From the IMG/VR virus record IMGVR_UViG_3300032053_000237, positions 1 to 36,611 of that record: a DNA stretch of 36,611 nucleotides; one strand, given 5' to 3'. The notes under the pieces were generated by a model. It searched no databases. It saw only the letters and a program-made list of their open reading frames with translations, and was not told the origin of the DNA. A program made the position numbers and the translations under genes. This DNA is from a virus. Positions 7,830-14,934 of the stretch are shown here, piece after piece; within the stretch, counting starts at the first letter, position 1, and every line of letters begins with the position of its first letter.

Positions 7830-8221
7830 GGCGTTCCTTTCGCGAAAGTATCAAACAATCTCGCGAGATCTTGATAGCTAAACGGTTTCGCGAGATACCC
7901 GTCTACCAACCCGTCGATCGCCATCGTTCGCGCCCCCAAGAGATCGCCAAGTATGTTGCCAGACATAGCCACCATCCGCAGTCCGCAAAACCGGTTAGAC
8001 GCGGATATCGCCCTTATAAGCTCCTCGCCATCCCCGTTCGGCATGATTATGTCGGTCAACAGCACGTCGTACTTGTTCTTGACCAACTTATCGGCCGCCT
8101 CGTGTCCGCTGCAAGCGGTGTCCACGGTAAACCCCATGTCGCAAAGGTACTCGCCCAAGATGAACCGCAGCCCCTCTTCGTCGTCCACGATCAAGACGCG
8201 CCCTCGCTGGTCCTTGCTCAT
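7826..8221 (-). CDS. Single-domain response regulator (CheY-like receiver)
   Basis: 131 residues, a stand-alone receiver without output domain. Acidic pocket D14/E15 region (VDDEEG), phospho-acceptor D57 (LLTDIIMP), switch residue S87 (AMSGN) and conserved K112-P113 (LAKPF) are all present, so it should accept phosphate. The start ATG has GGAG eight bases upstream. Its last codons overlap the start of the sensor kinase (ATGA), making that kinase the obvious phosphodonor. Without a DNA-binding domain it must act through a partner protein, by passing the phosphate on, or as a phosphate sink for host signalling. Its codons are more C/G-ending than those of most neighbours. Confidence 0.92.
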   Translation of the reverse strand: MSKDQRGRVLIVDDEEGLRFILGEYLCDMGFTVDTACSGHEAADKLVKNKYDVLLTDIIMPNGDGEELIRAISASNRFCGLRMVAMSGNILGDLLGARTMAIDGLVDGYLAKPFSYQDLARLFDTFAKGTP

Positions 8222-8255
8222 GATAATTTCTCCGCGTTGAGATATAGACAGCAGT

Positions 8256-8262
8256 ATTGTAC
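8256..8262 (-). promoter_or_regulatory. Weak promoter candidate GTACAAT for the kinase/regulator pair
   Basis: One mismatch to the repeated GTATAAT element, in the 60-base gap between the HNH fusion gene and the response regulator start at 8221. It is the best candidate for transcription of the two-component pair. Confidence 0.35.
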
Positions 8263-8281
8263 AGGAGGATATGAGAAGGCG

Positions 8282-9454
8282 CTATTTTGTGGCAGCTATG
8301 GAGCGGAGGTAGGCGAGGACCTCGATCGCGGTGCCCATGAAGCCGTTGGCGCCGTACTTGAGGAAGCGCTTTTGGATCTCACCGTTACGGTTCATTATTG
8401 TGTTTGTCCATTGGCCCCCACGCAAAGCCATGCGCTCTCGAAGGATTTCTTCAGTTTCGCAGATGGCAACAAGGATGAAGTCGAGTTGGTCAGAGTGGCG
8501 ACGTATGGTGGTAGATATTTTGAAGGTTGGGTCATAGAGCTTTGACTTAGTAGAAGGAGTAAGCAGAAGGTCAAGGTGATTTTGTTTAGGGTTGTTATCA
8601 TAAGATATATAGTCGAACTTATCTAGCAATTGGTTGGCTACCCAGGACTTACCAGAGGCAGGGGCACCGATGAGAAGATAGACGGTAGGTTTGGAGGAGG
8701 AAGGAGGATGTAACCATTCATTAAATTGAACCGCTGTATTATCTCCCCTTCCGTATTGAGAGTGGAATTTTCCATGACATGATTCACATAAGCATGCGCC
8801 ATTGTCAATAGAAAGTCTTTGATCAGGAAACAGATTGAACGCATTCTTATGATGGGCGTGTAATTTTCCGCCCCTTCTATAGCACCTTTGACATATAAAA
8901 TTAGCCTTAGAGAGTACATCATATGTCCAGGCTTTACCCTCCAGTGATTGACGAAGAAGAGTATTCTCTGGAGAGACAAAACCGTTGAAATCTTCTATAG
9001 AAATATTGCGTTTAGAGCACGACATCTTGATATGCATTTGCTGTATTTGATCATCAGTGTAATTGGAGAACTGTTCTAATTTTTTCTGTCTAAGCACTGA
9101 TTTAGTATGTTCAGTGTGGCATTGCCCCTTAAAAGGCGATGTACCACCATTTTTTGCCCAATGATTCTCTACCATTTTTTTATGAGTTTCTTCTGTAAGA
9201 TGGCGCTTTTGACTGCGTTTGGCAGCAAGGACATAGTCTTGATTGTGGAAGCATTTAGAGCATAACTTGTTCTTTAGGGATTGCTTGAGTTTGATGTTGC
9301 GCTCTATACCACATTGTGGACAGTTGTCGATTACGCGGAGTTGTCCTTTTTTATCAACTTGAGGGGCATTCGCAATCTCTACCTTAGTGCGACGTTTTCG
9401 TGAAACATCTATATCGTAGCCAAGTAACTCTAATGTACGCTGCCTGTTGAACAT
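8282..9454 (-). CDS. HNH endonuclease fused to a P-loop kinase-like domain
   Basis: 390 residues. An N-terminal zinc knuckle (C45/C48, C65/C68) is followed by two basic helical stretches at about 84-125 resembling NUMOD3-type DNA-binding repeats (LTEETHKKM; TEHTKSVLRQKK). The HNH nuclease spans about 185-232, with Cys pairs CQRC (188-191) and CESC (223-226), catalytic H201/H202 and a distal His. A separate NTPase domain (about 256-390) follows, with Walker A GAPASGKS (263-270) and a downstream Arg-rich segment, like phage polynucleotide/nucleoside kinases. The HNH half looks like a free-standing homing endonuclease that has joined a kinase gene. Its ribosome-binding site lies in a hairpin. 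Confidence 0.85.
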   Translation of the reverse strand: MFNRQRTLELLGYDIDVSRKRRTKVEIANAPQVDKKGQLRVIDNCPQCGIERNIKLKQSLKNKLCSKCFHNQDYVLAAKRSQKRHLTEETHKKMVENHWAKNGGTSPFKGQCHTEHTKSVLRQKKLEQFSNYTDDQIQQMHIKMSCSKRNISIEDFNGFVSPENTLLRQSLEGKAWTYDVLSKANFICQRCYRRGGKLHAHHKNAFNLFPDQRLSIDNGACLCESCHGKFHSQYGRGDNTAVQFNEWLHPPSSSKPTVYLLIGAPASGKSWVANQLLDKFDYISYDNNPKQNHLDLLLTPSTKSKLYDPTFKISTTIRRHSDQLDFILVAICETEEILRERMALRGGQWTNTIMNRNGEIQKRFLKYGANGFMGTAIEVLAYLRSIAATK

Positions 9455-9474
9455 AATATCCTCTTATGGATATT
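9455..9474 (-). promoter_or_regulatory. Hairpin sequestering the ribosome-binding site of the HNH fusion gene
   Basis: On the minus strand AATATCC (9474-9468) can pair with GGATATT (9461-9455) across a 6-base loop, placing most of the AGAGG Shine-Dalgarno sequence in or beside the stem just before the ATG. The 5' arm overlaps the TATAAT box, so mRNA started from that box would lack the 5' arm and have a free ribosome-binding site, whereas read-through mRNA would be masked. Confidence 0.62.
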
Positions 9475-9478
9475 ATAC
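9472..9478 (-). promoter_or_regulatory. GTATAAT promoter element within the hairpin arm
   Basis: Exact GTATAAT (AGGTATAAT), 17 bases before the HNH fusion start codon. The predicted transcript start, about 9465, lies inside the hairpin loop. Confidence 0.6.
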
Positions 9479-9548
9479 CTTATACGGGATATTGTTCGTC
9501 TAATAAAATGAATAACAACAGTCCATAAAAATATACAAAGAGGGAATT

Positions 9549-9587
9549 TTAAAAATGAAAGGGTCAGCCACATCAGCTGACCCTTTC
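9549..9587 (-). terminator. Rho-independent terminator after the major capsid gene
   Basis: Perfect 12-bp stem, GAAAGGGTCAGC/GCTGACCCTTTC (9576-9587 with 9557-9568), 7-base loop, then ATTTTTAAAA on the minus strand. A second, AT-rich 9-bp inverted repeat (9591-9619) lies between it and the capsid stop codon. A strong terminator after a very highly expressed gene is expected. Confidence 0.92.
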
Positions 9588-9625
9588 GAGATAATTAACT
9601 ACTTGAATTCGTTAATTATTTAATT

Positions 9626-11074
9626 TTACTTACCAACGTTCCTGAAGAAGCAATTGAACCGCGGAGTGTAGACGAACAGCGCACCGTACAGAACAACTGC
9701 AAACTCGAGAGCTGTGCTCACGATCGCGAAGTTGATCTTGCTAAGTGGCGCGAGCTGTTTAAATCTCATGTTCTCTGCGCTCATGTCCAACAGGAATGCC
9801 TCGGCCAGACCCGGCATCTTGCTGCCGATGTCGTTGCAGTCCATCGAACTACCAGTCACCTTGTAGTTACCGATGAACTTCTCTGAACCGGCCGCTCCGC
9901 CTGCTGCGCTGCGATACACCTTCGCGTACCGGCTACCACTTGGAATACCGCTAATGGTAAGCTTCACGCTGTTCTCACCGCCGGCCATGATGCGCGACGT
10001 GGAGGCGCAAGGTGAACCTTCGCCGAAATCGTTGACGAGGGTCACGCGGTACTGGTAGGTGCTGTTAGCAAGCGAGCCTGACACTGCGCCGTTAGCGGTC
10101 GCGAGACCAGGCGCTGCTGGCGCGTTAGCGTTGACTGCCACCGCGCGGACGCCGCTGCGGGGACGAAGGAACAGGTTTGGTTTCAGGTCGATCGCGCCGG
10201 CGGTCGTGGTAACCTTCGACACGTCGTAGCCGACGGTCTGGTTAGCGAGACCGGGTGCTGACCTGAACTGTGGGTAGAACTGACGGACGAACGCGCTGAG
10301 GGCGATCGGCTCGATGTGGAGCTCGTTCGGAGCGCCGAAGTTCTCGAGTGCGATCACGCAAAGACGCTCGATGTCGTCCTGGGCGATCACGAGACCCTGG
10401 AGGTCTTGACCGATCGAGGACAGATCACCGTATCCCTCGAAGTCGCCTGAACGCTGCTGGATGTCGCTGTCGCCCTTCATGAGCTGCTTCAGAAGGCCGT
10501 TCATCGCGAGCGAGTTTGAGGGGATATCGCTATCTGAACCGGACATTGAACCGTCTGAGCCGCTGCAGAAATGGGCATGACCCCAATAAAGCTCGCGCTC
10601 GACGTTCTTCAACAGGTGCATCGTTCCTTCCTTCGCCTGTTGAGCAACCACGTCACCAACTGTCGTGCGGACGAGCGTCATCTGATGGGACACCTTTCTG
10701 CGTGTTCCAAAGAAGACGATCTTTTGACCGTCACGAATGTAGGTGCTGTCTTCCTCTTGAGGAGCCCCGCCCTCGGCGAGATACGGTGAAGAATCACTAC
10801 CGTACCCGACCAAGCGGTTGTACTGCTCGAAGAGGTTATAAGCCTTGTCGACCGCGATAGCGGGCCAAAGCTTAAGGTTCTTCATATCAAAAGTAACTGA
10901 CTTCAGGGTCGACTCCAGCGACTCGGCCTGAATAACGCCACCGTACACGAGGTCGGTGGGCTTACCAGCCCCGCCGTAGCCGGCGGTGATGGCTTTATTC
11001 AAGGACTCGATGTCCTCAGGAGAAACGATACCCTGTTCGATACCGTTGAGGATCTGATTTACCATCTCGTTCAT
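9626..11074 (-). CDS. Major capsid protein (HK97-fold-like) with Ig-like insertion
   Basis: 482 residues. Identified by position (protease, scaffold, then this gene), length, the very strong ribosome-binding site (AAGGAG, 7 bases), the codon use of a highly expressed gene (many C-ending codons), and capsid-like regions: an N-terminal arm, a central region with paired elements, and a hydrophobic C-terminal strand region. Residues about 316-420 form a Gly/Ser/Ala-rich beta domain with the typical fibronectin/Ig strand pattern (STYQYRVTLVNDFGEG), probably a surface decoration of the capsomer. Residues 27-56 resemble a segment of the protease gene product, suggesting a processing or assembly signal. 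A few C-terminal Cys are present. Confidence 0.88.
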   Translation of the reverse strand: MNEMVNQILNGIEQGIVSPEDIESLNKAITAGYGGAGKPTDLVYGGVIQAESLESTLKSVTFDMKNLKLWPAIAVDKAYNLFEQYNRLVGYGSDSSPYLAEGGAPQEEDSTYIRDGQKIVFFGTRRKVSHQMTLVRTTVGDVVAQQAKEGTMHLLKNVERELYWGHAHFCSGSDGSMSGSDSDIPSNSLAMNGLLKQLMKGDSDIQQRSGDFEGYGDLSSIGQDLQGLVIAQDDIERLCVIALENFGAPNELHIEPIALSAFVRQFYPQFRSAPGLANQTVGYDVSKVTTTAGAIDLKPNLFLRPRSGVRAVAVNANAPAAPGLATANGAVSGSLANSTYQYRVTLVNDFGEGSPCASTSRIMAGGENSVKLTISGIPSGSRYAKVYRSAAGGAAGSEKFIGNYKVTGSSMDCNDIGSKMPGLAEAFLLDMSAENMRFKQLAPLSKINFAIVSTALEFAVVLYGALFVYTPRFNCFFRNVGK

Positions 11075-11088
11075 TGTCTATCTCCTTG

Positions 11089-12120
11089 TTATCTCAGATT
11101 ATATTTGTTAACGATAGCGCTGAAGTCCTGCCCTAACTCAATCGACGCGATGTCGGCCGAATCAACGCGGGTACCTGATTTCTTCAGCTCAAAGAGCTTA
11201 CTAGCAAGCTCTGCCTTTGAGAGGGATTCCGTCTCGCTCTTCTTAAGCGGAGCAACGCCGGCCGGGACGCCTTTCGGCGGCATCGGCTGGTCACCGATCT
11301 TCTTGATCATATCGAAAAGACTGCTGATCTTCTTCTCAAGACCACCAAGCTTCTCGTCTACATAGGATTTCGTGAGGGAATCGGTCTCTTCAGAGGATTT
11401 CTTCACTTCGTAACCCTCTGCAGGCTGCGACTTCGGAGACGGGGTCTTCTCTGACTTGCTGTCTCTCGGCGACGCGGAGCGGTTGATGCCAGAGTAGCTC
11501 TCTGACTTCTTAGAAGGCTTGCTATCCTTAGGAGCTGCGACCGAGCGGTTCACACCCTCGTCGGTGCTCTCGGACTTAGACTTCTCGGGCATCTTCTGAG
11601 ACGCGGCCTCTTCGCGGTTGATACCCTCGTACTTCTCCATGTCCTTCTTGTCCTCGTCCTTGTCCTCTTCCTCGTCTTCGTCCTCTTCTGCCTTCTTCAT
11701 GGGTAGCGCTGGTTTCTTTATTGACTTCTTTTTCTCAGCTTCCTTGATCACGCCTTCCCACTCTGCCTTCTTGGCCTCTTCACAGTCCTCGCCCTTCTTA
11801 GCCTCTTCCTCTTCCTCGTCCTCTTCGTCCTCTTCCTCGTCTTCCTCGGCCTTCTTAGCCTCTTCCTCTTTGTCCTCGTCCTTGTCTTCCTTCTCTTCGT
11901 CTTTCTTTTCGGCCTTCTTAGCCTCTTCCTCATCCTCTTCCTTCTGCATCGCGGGCTTCCCAGCCTCGAGCTCACCGCTCGGCTGCAGGGACGCGATCCC
12001 GTCACCAGGACCGCTTAGCTGAACTTCCGCGGCGGAGAAACGCGACTTCTTGAGATCTTCGATCTCAGCGATCGTCTCGTCGATGAGGCTTGTAAGACTT
12101 TTTACAAGCTGTTCATTCAT
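11089..12120 (-). CDS. Acidic low-complexity scaffold-like head assembly protein
   Basis: 343 residues from ATG 12120, preceded by AAAGGAG and six bases; the upstream in-frame ATG (12144) has no such site. Short helical start (1-30), then an extreme Glu/Asp/Lys tract (about 61-160) with EEAKKAE-type repeats, three GINR/GVNR motifs (166-169, 189-192, 211-214) in a Ser/Lys-rich section, and a helical C-terminal part (about 245-343, LSKAELASKLFELKK). Lying between the protease and the capsid gene, with extreme charge and little sequence complexity, it fits an internal scaffold that is removed on maturation. This is inferred from place and composition, not homology. Confidence 0.72.
   Translation of the reverse strand: MNEQLVKSLTSLIDETIAEIEDLKKSRFSAAEVQLSGPGDGIASLQPSGELEAGKPAMQKEEDEEEAKKAEKKDEEKEDKDEDKEEEAKKAEEDEEEDEEDEEEEEAKKGEDCEEAKKAEWEGVIKEAEKKKSIKKPALPMKKAEEDEDEEEDKDEDKKDMEKYEGINREEAASQKMPEKSKSESTDEGVNRSVAAPKDSKPSKKSESYSGINRSASPRDSKSEKTPSPKSQPAEGYEVKKSSEETDSLTKSYVDEKLGGLEKKISSLFDMIKKIGDQPMPPKGVPAGVAPLKKSETESLSKAELASKLFELKKSGTRVDSADIASIELGQDFSAIVNKYNLR
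11641..11940 (-). repeat. Low-complexity purine-rich triplet tract inside the scaffold gene
   Basis: GAG/GAA/GAC/AAG codons almost without interruption, coding the Glu/Asp/Lys block. The minus strand is nearly all purine. Such tracts expand and contract by slippage, so length differences between isolates are likely. Confidence 0.8.
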
Positions 12121-12149
12121 AGTTAACTCCTTTGGCGAATTCATTCAGC

Positions 12150-12536
12150 TTATTGACCCATGTTCTGCATATCGGAATGACCCTGTACGCGTGCGAGCTG
12201 AGTTGACGTATCACCGGCTTCCACGATCTTGTCGTTCGCGAAATCGCCGAGGGTTGCCCACACCTTTAGGATCATCTCGCTGACGAAAATCGCTGCGAGG
12301 GTGTTATCCCCAGCGGCGCCCTTCATCTTGAGCTGACCGGGCTGACATTCGCCGATGCCGAGAAACGGTGACGCGCTGGGATTAACCCCGCCCATCGGTG
12401 CCGCTATGTCGGAATCGACATAACTGATGATCTCGCCGGACGACAGCGTAATGCTGCTCGCGCCCTGCGAGTAGGAAATCCCAAGAATACTGAGATTCCT
12501 TGCGATCTTGTTGAGAATAGGTTTGCTCTGAGCCAT
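12150..12536 (-). CDS. Small protein of the head gene cluster, probable virion protein
   Basis: 128 residues without recognised motif. The first part is beta-rich with repeated Ser/Gly (SYSQGASSITLSSGEIISYVD), followed by a Pro/Gly stretch and a short helix, giving a compact beta-type domain. The start has a strong ribosome-binding site (AAGGAG, 7 bases), as for the capsid and scaffold genes, so high expression is expected. It sits between protease and scaffold genes; a capsid decoration or head-stabilising protein is a reasonable guess, but I do not recognise the family. Confidence 0.65.
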   Translation of the reverse strand: MAQSKPILNKIARNLSILGISYSQGASSITLSSGEIISYVDSDIAAPMGGVNPSASPFLGIGECQPGQLKMKGAAGDNTLAAIFVSEMILKVWATLGDFANDKIVEAGDTSTQLARVQGHSDMQNMGQ

Positions 12537-12592
12537 TTTTTATCTCCTTCAATGACATTTAAGATAACTAAACAGCGATACTTTGATACTTC

Positions 12593-12606
12593 ATTCTATA
12601 GAATAC
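12593..12606 (-). promoter_or_regulatory. Palindrome and possible promoter upstream of the small head gene
   Basis: A perfect 12-base palindrome, ATTCTATAGAAT (12593-12604), overlaps GGTATTCT, which resembles the GTATAAT element with two changes. It lies about 56 bases before the start at 12536 in the longest gap of the head cluster. It could be a weak promoter or an operator. Confidence 0.3.
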
Positions 12607-12658
12607 CATAAAATGACTTAAACATCTATTAGATTGCATTAATTAAGCAAGGAAAGCA

Positions 12659-14257
12659 CTATTGGAGATTAGAAAGCAGCTTAAAAAGCGTTTCCATGGA
12701 GAAAGGTTGGTTGCAGCTTCTGCATTTTACGGCGTATTTATGGTGAACTTGGTCATGGCCGCATTTATCGCAGGTAACATAGCGGAAACCTTTAATCTTC
12801 TTTGGTTTATTATCTTCTAATGCTTCAGATTGCATCACGGCACCTTGTATGCGGTTGGTCGGGGCAGCTGCTCCGCCGTAACCCGCCATCAAAGCCTTGC
12901 GCAGCTTCGGATGTGTTTCTTTCAGCTTCTTAACATATGGATGATCCGAAAGTTTCTTGCCAGACTTTAACGCGTGTTGGGTACCAGCAACCCCCTCACG
13001 CCAGGAATGTGCTATCTTGTCTATATCACTCCCGTGTAGCTTATGTAGCTTATTGTACAGCTCTGAAGCCGCCAGATAGGCCAGCTGCGGGTCGGTATTT
13101 AGGGCCTTGGTGACGTTATCGTGATTAGCATCAATATCCTTAACGAACGGCGCCAGCTGCGCGTATTTCTGCTGTAACGCATGGGATTTATTAAATGTAT
13201 CGGCGAACGTCTTCGGCATCATGCCCCAAGGACCGCCGGCGCGCATCCCTTTGTTTAACCCATGCTTCACGACATCGTGGTCTAGCATCTTGCCGCCGGT
13301 GGACTCTATCTGGGCGATCGACCATAAAGTCGGCGCCTTATCCTGCAATTTTTCTACGAAAGCTGCTGGGGTCATCGCGGGCTTCTTATGTTCAGCAATA
13401 CCAGAAAGAGAAGGTGGCATCAACGTCATCGCGCCGCTCATCAGCGCGCCTGCGATAGCGCCTTTCATATTCTTTTCCATCAAATCCTCCGTAACGATGG
13501 CCTCATGGATCTTCTGCACGTTGCCTACTATCTTTTGTTCTAGGGCGGCTTGGGTAAGTTCCATGGGAGAAGGGATAGAGATCGGCAAGGATTTAGCGCC
13601 GCGTATCTGGGCTAGCATATCGGAGATTTGATTTAAATTTTGATGTACCTTATAGGCAGAACCAATGCGCTCTATCTGCCTGAAAGAGGGCACATTGTCT
13701 TGCGCTAGGTGCATAACTGACCTAATTAGGGCCATATCCGCAGCTTCGTCGTGTTGGCATTTCTCGAGGTTGATAGGCTCGACCAAAGTAGCTGAATTCG
13801 CGGGAGAAAATGTCAGGGCCACGCCGCGAACGACCGTGTGGGCAAGGAAGCGTGGATCTTTAATGCCGCGCGAAACAATACCGCCTTCTACTGATGCCTT
13901 TATCTTTAGAGGGGAATCTGTTTTGTGGATGTTGCGAAGGATCGCGGCGGCAGCCTTAGCGTTGGGATGATCGTCATCGCTGTACAAAATGCCCTTAGCA
14001 TAGATGTACGGGGCTTTAATTTGGTTCCAATAATAGCGTTGGCGATCATCTTCGCAGTCTTCTTCTTTAAAGATTTTCTTGCCGTAGGTGATGCGGCCAA
14101 GGGTGTTGAAGAAACCTCGGCTGTGGTTATCACTCCAAATACCGGTGCCTGCCTCTAAAGCTGAGATATCAGCCCCTTCAACAGATAGTATCTCGCCTTG
14201 GCTATCGCGAATCTCAGAGCCGGCGACGCAATCGATTTCAAGTGGTCTATTAGACAT
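12659..14257 (-). CDS. Prohead maturation protease fused to a lytic transglycosylase-like domain and zinc ribbon
   Basis: 532 residues. The protease domain (1-165) has probable catalytic His45 (WSDNHSRG) and Ser122 (KASVEGG), as in phage prohead serine proteases. A helical linker (165-300) follows. Residues about 308-430 resemble lysozyme-like transglycosylases: catalytic Glu318 in IAQIESTGG, GPWGMMPKT, then DPQLAYLAASELY and SWREG. Next comes AGYGG (458-462) in a segment resembling the capsid N-terminus, and a C-terminal zinc ribbon (C496/C499, C512/C515). The domain union is unusual; a protease and a murein-degrading part may be packaged together. Start ATG with AGGTG 11 bases upstream. There is no typical terminator in the 122-base gap that follows. 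Confidence 0.82.
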   Translation of the reverse strand: MSNRPLEIDCVAGSEIRDSQGEILSVEGADISALEAGTGIWSDNHSRGFFNTLGRITYGKKIFKEEDCEDDRQRYYWNQIKAPYIYAKGILYSDDDHPNAKAAAAILRNIHKTDSPLKIKASVEGGIVSRGIKDPRFLAHTVVRGVALTFSPANSATLVEPINLEKCQHDEAADMALIRSVMHLAQDNVPSFRQIERIGSAYKVHQNLNQISDMLAQIRGAKSLPISIPSPMELTQAALEQKIVGNVQKIHEAIVTEDLMEKNMKGAIAGALMSGAMTLMPPSLSGIAEHKKPAMTPAAFVEKLQDKAPTLWSIAQIESTGGKMLDHDVVKHGLNKGMRAGGPWGMMPKTFADTFNKSHALQQKYAQLAPFVKDIDANHDNVTKALNTDPQLAYLAASELYNKLHKLHGSDIDKIAHSWREGVAGTQHALKSGKKLSDHPYVKKLKETHPKLRKALMAGYGGAAAPTNRIQGAVMQSEALEDNKPKKIKGFRYVTCDKCGHDQVHHKYAVKCRSCNQPFSMETLFKLLSNLQ

Positions 14258-14325
14258 AAAAATGATACACCTAATTAAATATTTTATCAGAGATTAGGCC
14301 CATCACTATAAATAAACCTATAATG

Positions 14326-14856
14326 TTACAAGATATGGCCTTTATTCTCAATATAAAGCGCGGCAAATCGCAATAAAATCGGATCATCGTGCAGTTTACC
14401 AATGCCCGTATTACAATGATTACATAACAATCCTCTTACTTGTCCGGTTATATGATCGTGATCCACCACAAATTGATCTTGTGGGCCACCGGGAATCAAG
14501 GTTTTACACAGTTTGCATGCGAAACCTTGTTGTTGAAGCAATTGATTATAGACGCTTAATGATATATTGTATTTTTTTAATAACGCATCATCTTTAGCAC
14601 ATGATCGACACCATCCGTTAAAGCCATCTGTACTTGATTTATTATATATAAAATTATTCTTCGCTTTTTCTTTTTTACAGCGACAACAAACCTTATTACC
14701 TTCTAAATTAGGATTAAACTCACGTAATTCTCTCTGTTTTCGATATTCCCGTATACATTGCTTACATTTCCCCGTTAAATGATCGCGATTATCGGCATGA
14801 TAATTAAACTCACTATATACCTTTTCAACTTGACACTGTTTACAAATCTTTTTCAT
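14326..14856 (-). CDS. Recombination endonuclease VII-type HNH nuclease
   Basis: 176 residues from ATG 14856, six bases after GAGG; an upstream in-frame ATG (14868) lacks a site. Two N-terminal zinc-finger-like repeats (C5/C8-C31/C34 and C57/C60-C83/C86) precede the nuclease domain, where C114/C117 and C145/C148 hold a zinc and the active region DHDHITG (132-138) with following Asn matches T4 endonuclease VII-related HNH enzymes. It may resolve branched DNA, but free-standing copies of this kind are often homing nucleases. It interrupts the packaging/head gene order between 14935 and 14257. A hairpin covers its ribosome-binding site. Confidence 0.88.
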   Translation of the reverse strand: MKKICKQCQVEKVYSEFNYHADNRDHLTGKCKQCIREYRKQRELREFNPNLEGNKVCCRCKKEKAKNNFIYNKSSTDGFNGWCRSCAKDDALLKKYNISLSVYNQLLQQQGFACKLCKTLIPGGPQDQFVVDHDHITGQVRGLLCNHCNTGIGKLHDDPILLRFAALYIENKGHIL

Positions 14857-14889
14857 AAATATCCTCATTTAGAATGAATGGATATTTAT
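14855..14889 (-). promoter_or_regulatory. Hairpin sequestering the ribosome-binding site of the endonuclease VII-type gene
   Basis: A 10-bp stem, ATAAATATCC (14889-14880) with GGATATTTAT (14864-14855), encloses a nested 5-bp stem (TCATT/AATGA). The GAGG site and part of the ATG lie in the stem. The 5' arm includes TATAAATA (14890-14883), identical to the T4 late promoter consensus. Transcripts starting there would lack the outer 5' arm. Confidence 0.65.
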
Positions 14890-14934
14890 ATCATATACTG
14901 TTTTTCGTTAGCTATAAAGTGTGATTTTAATTGC

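Noticed and set aside
7817-8545. Plus-strand open frame of 242 codons
   Set aside because: Opposite the response regulator and the HNH fusion, both with recognisable domains; a shadow caused by the GC-rich codon third positions.
11618-12022. Ser-rich plus-strand frame and an Arg/Lys-rich minus-strand frame over the scaffold gene
   Set aside because: Products of the GAG/GAA/AAG triplet tract read in other frames; no start signals.
14258-14325. Possible intron or split gene around the HNH genes
   Set aside because: The neighbouring genes on both sides are intact, and no group I-like core sequence was recognised; the HNH genes are treated as free-standing.
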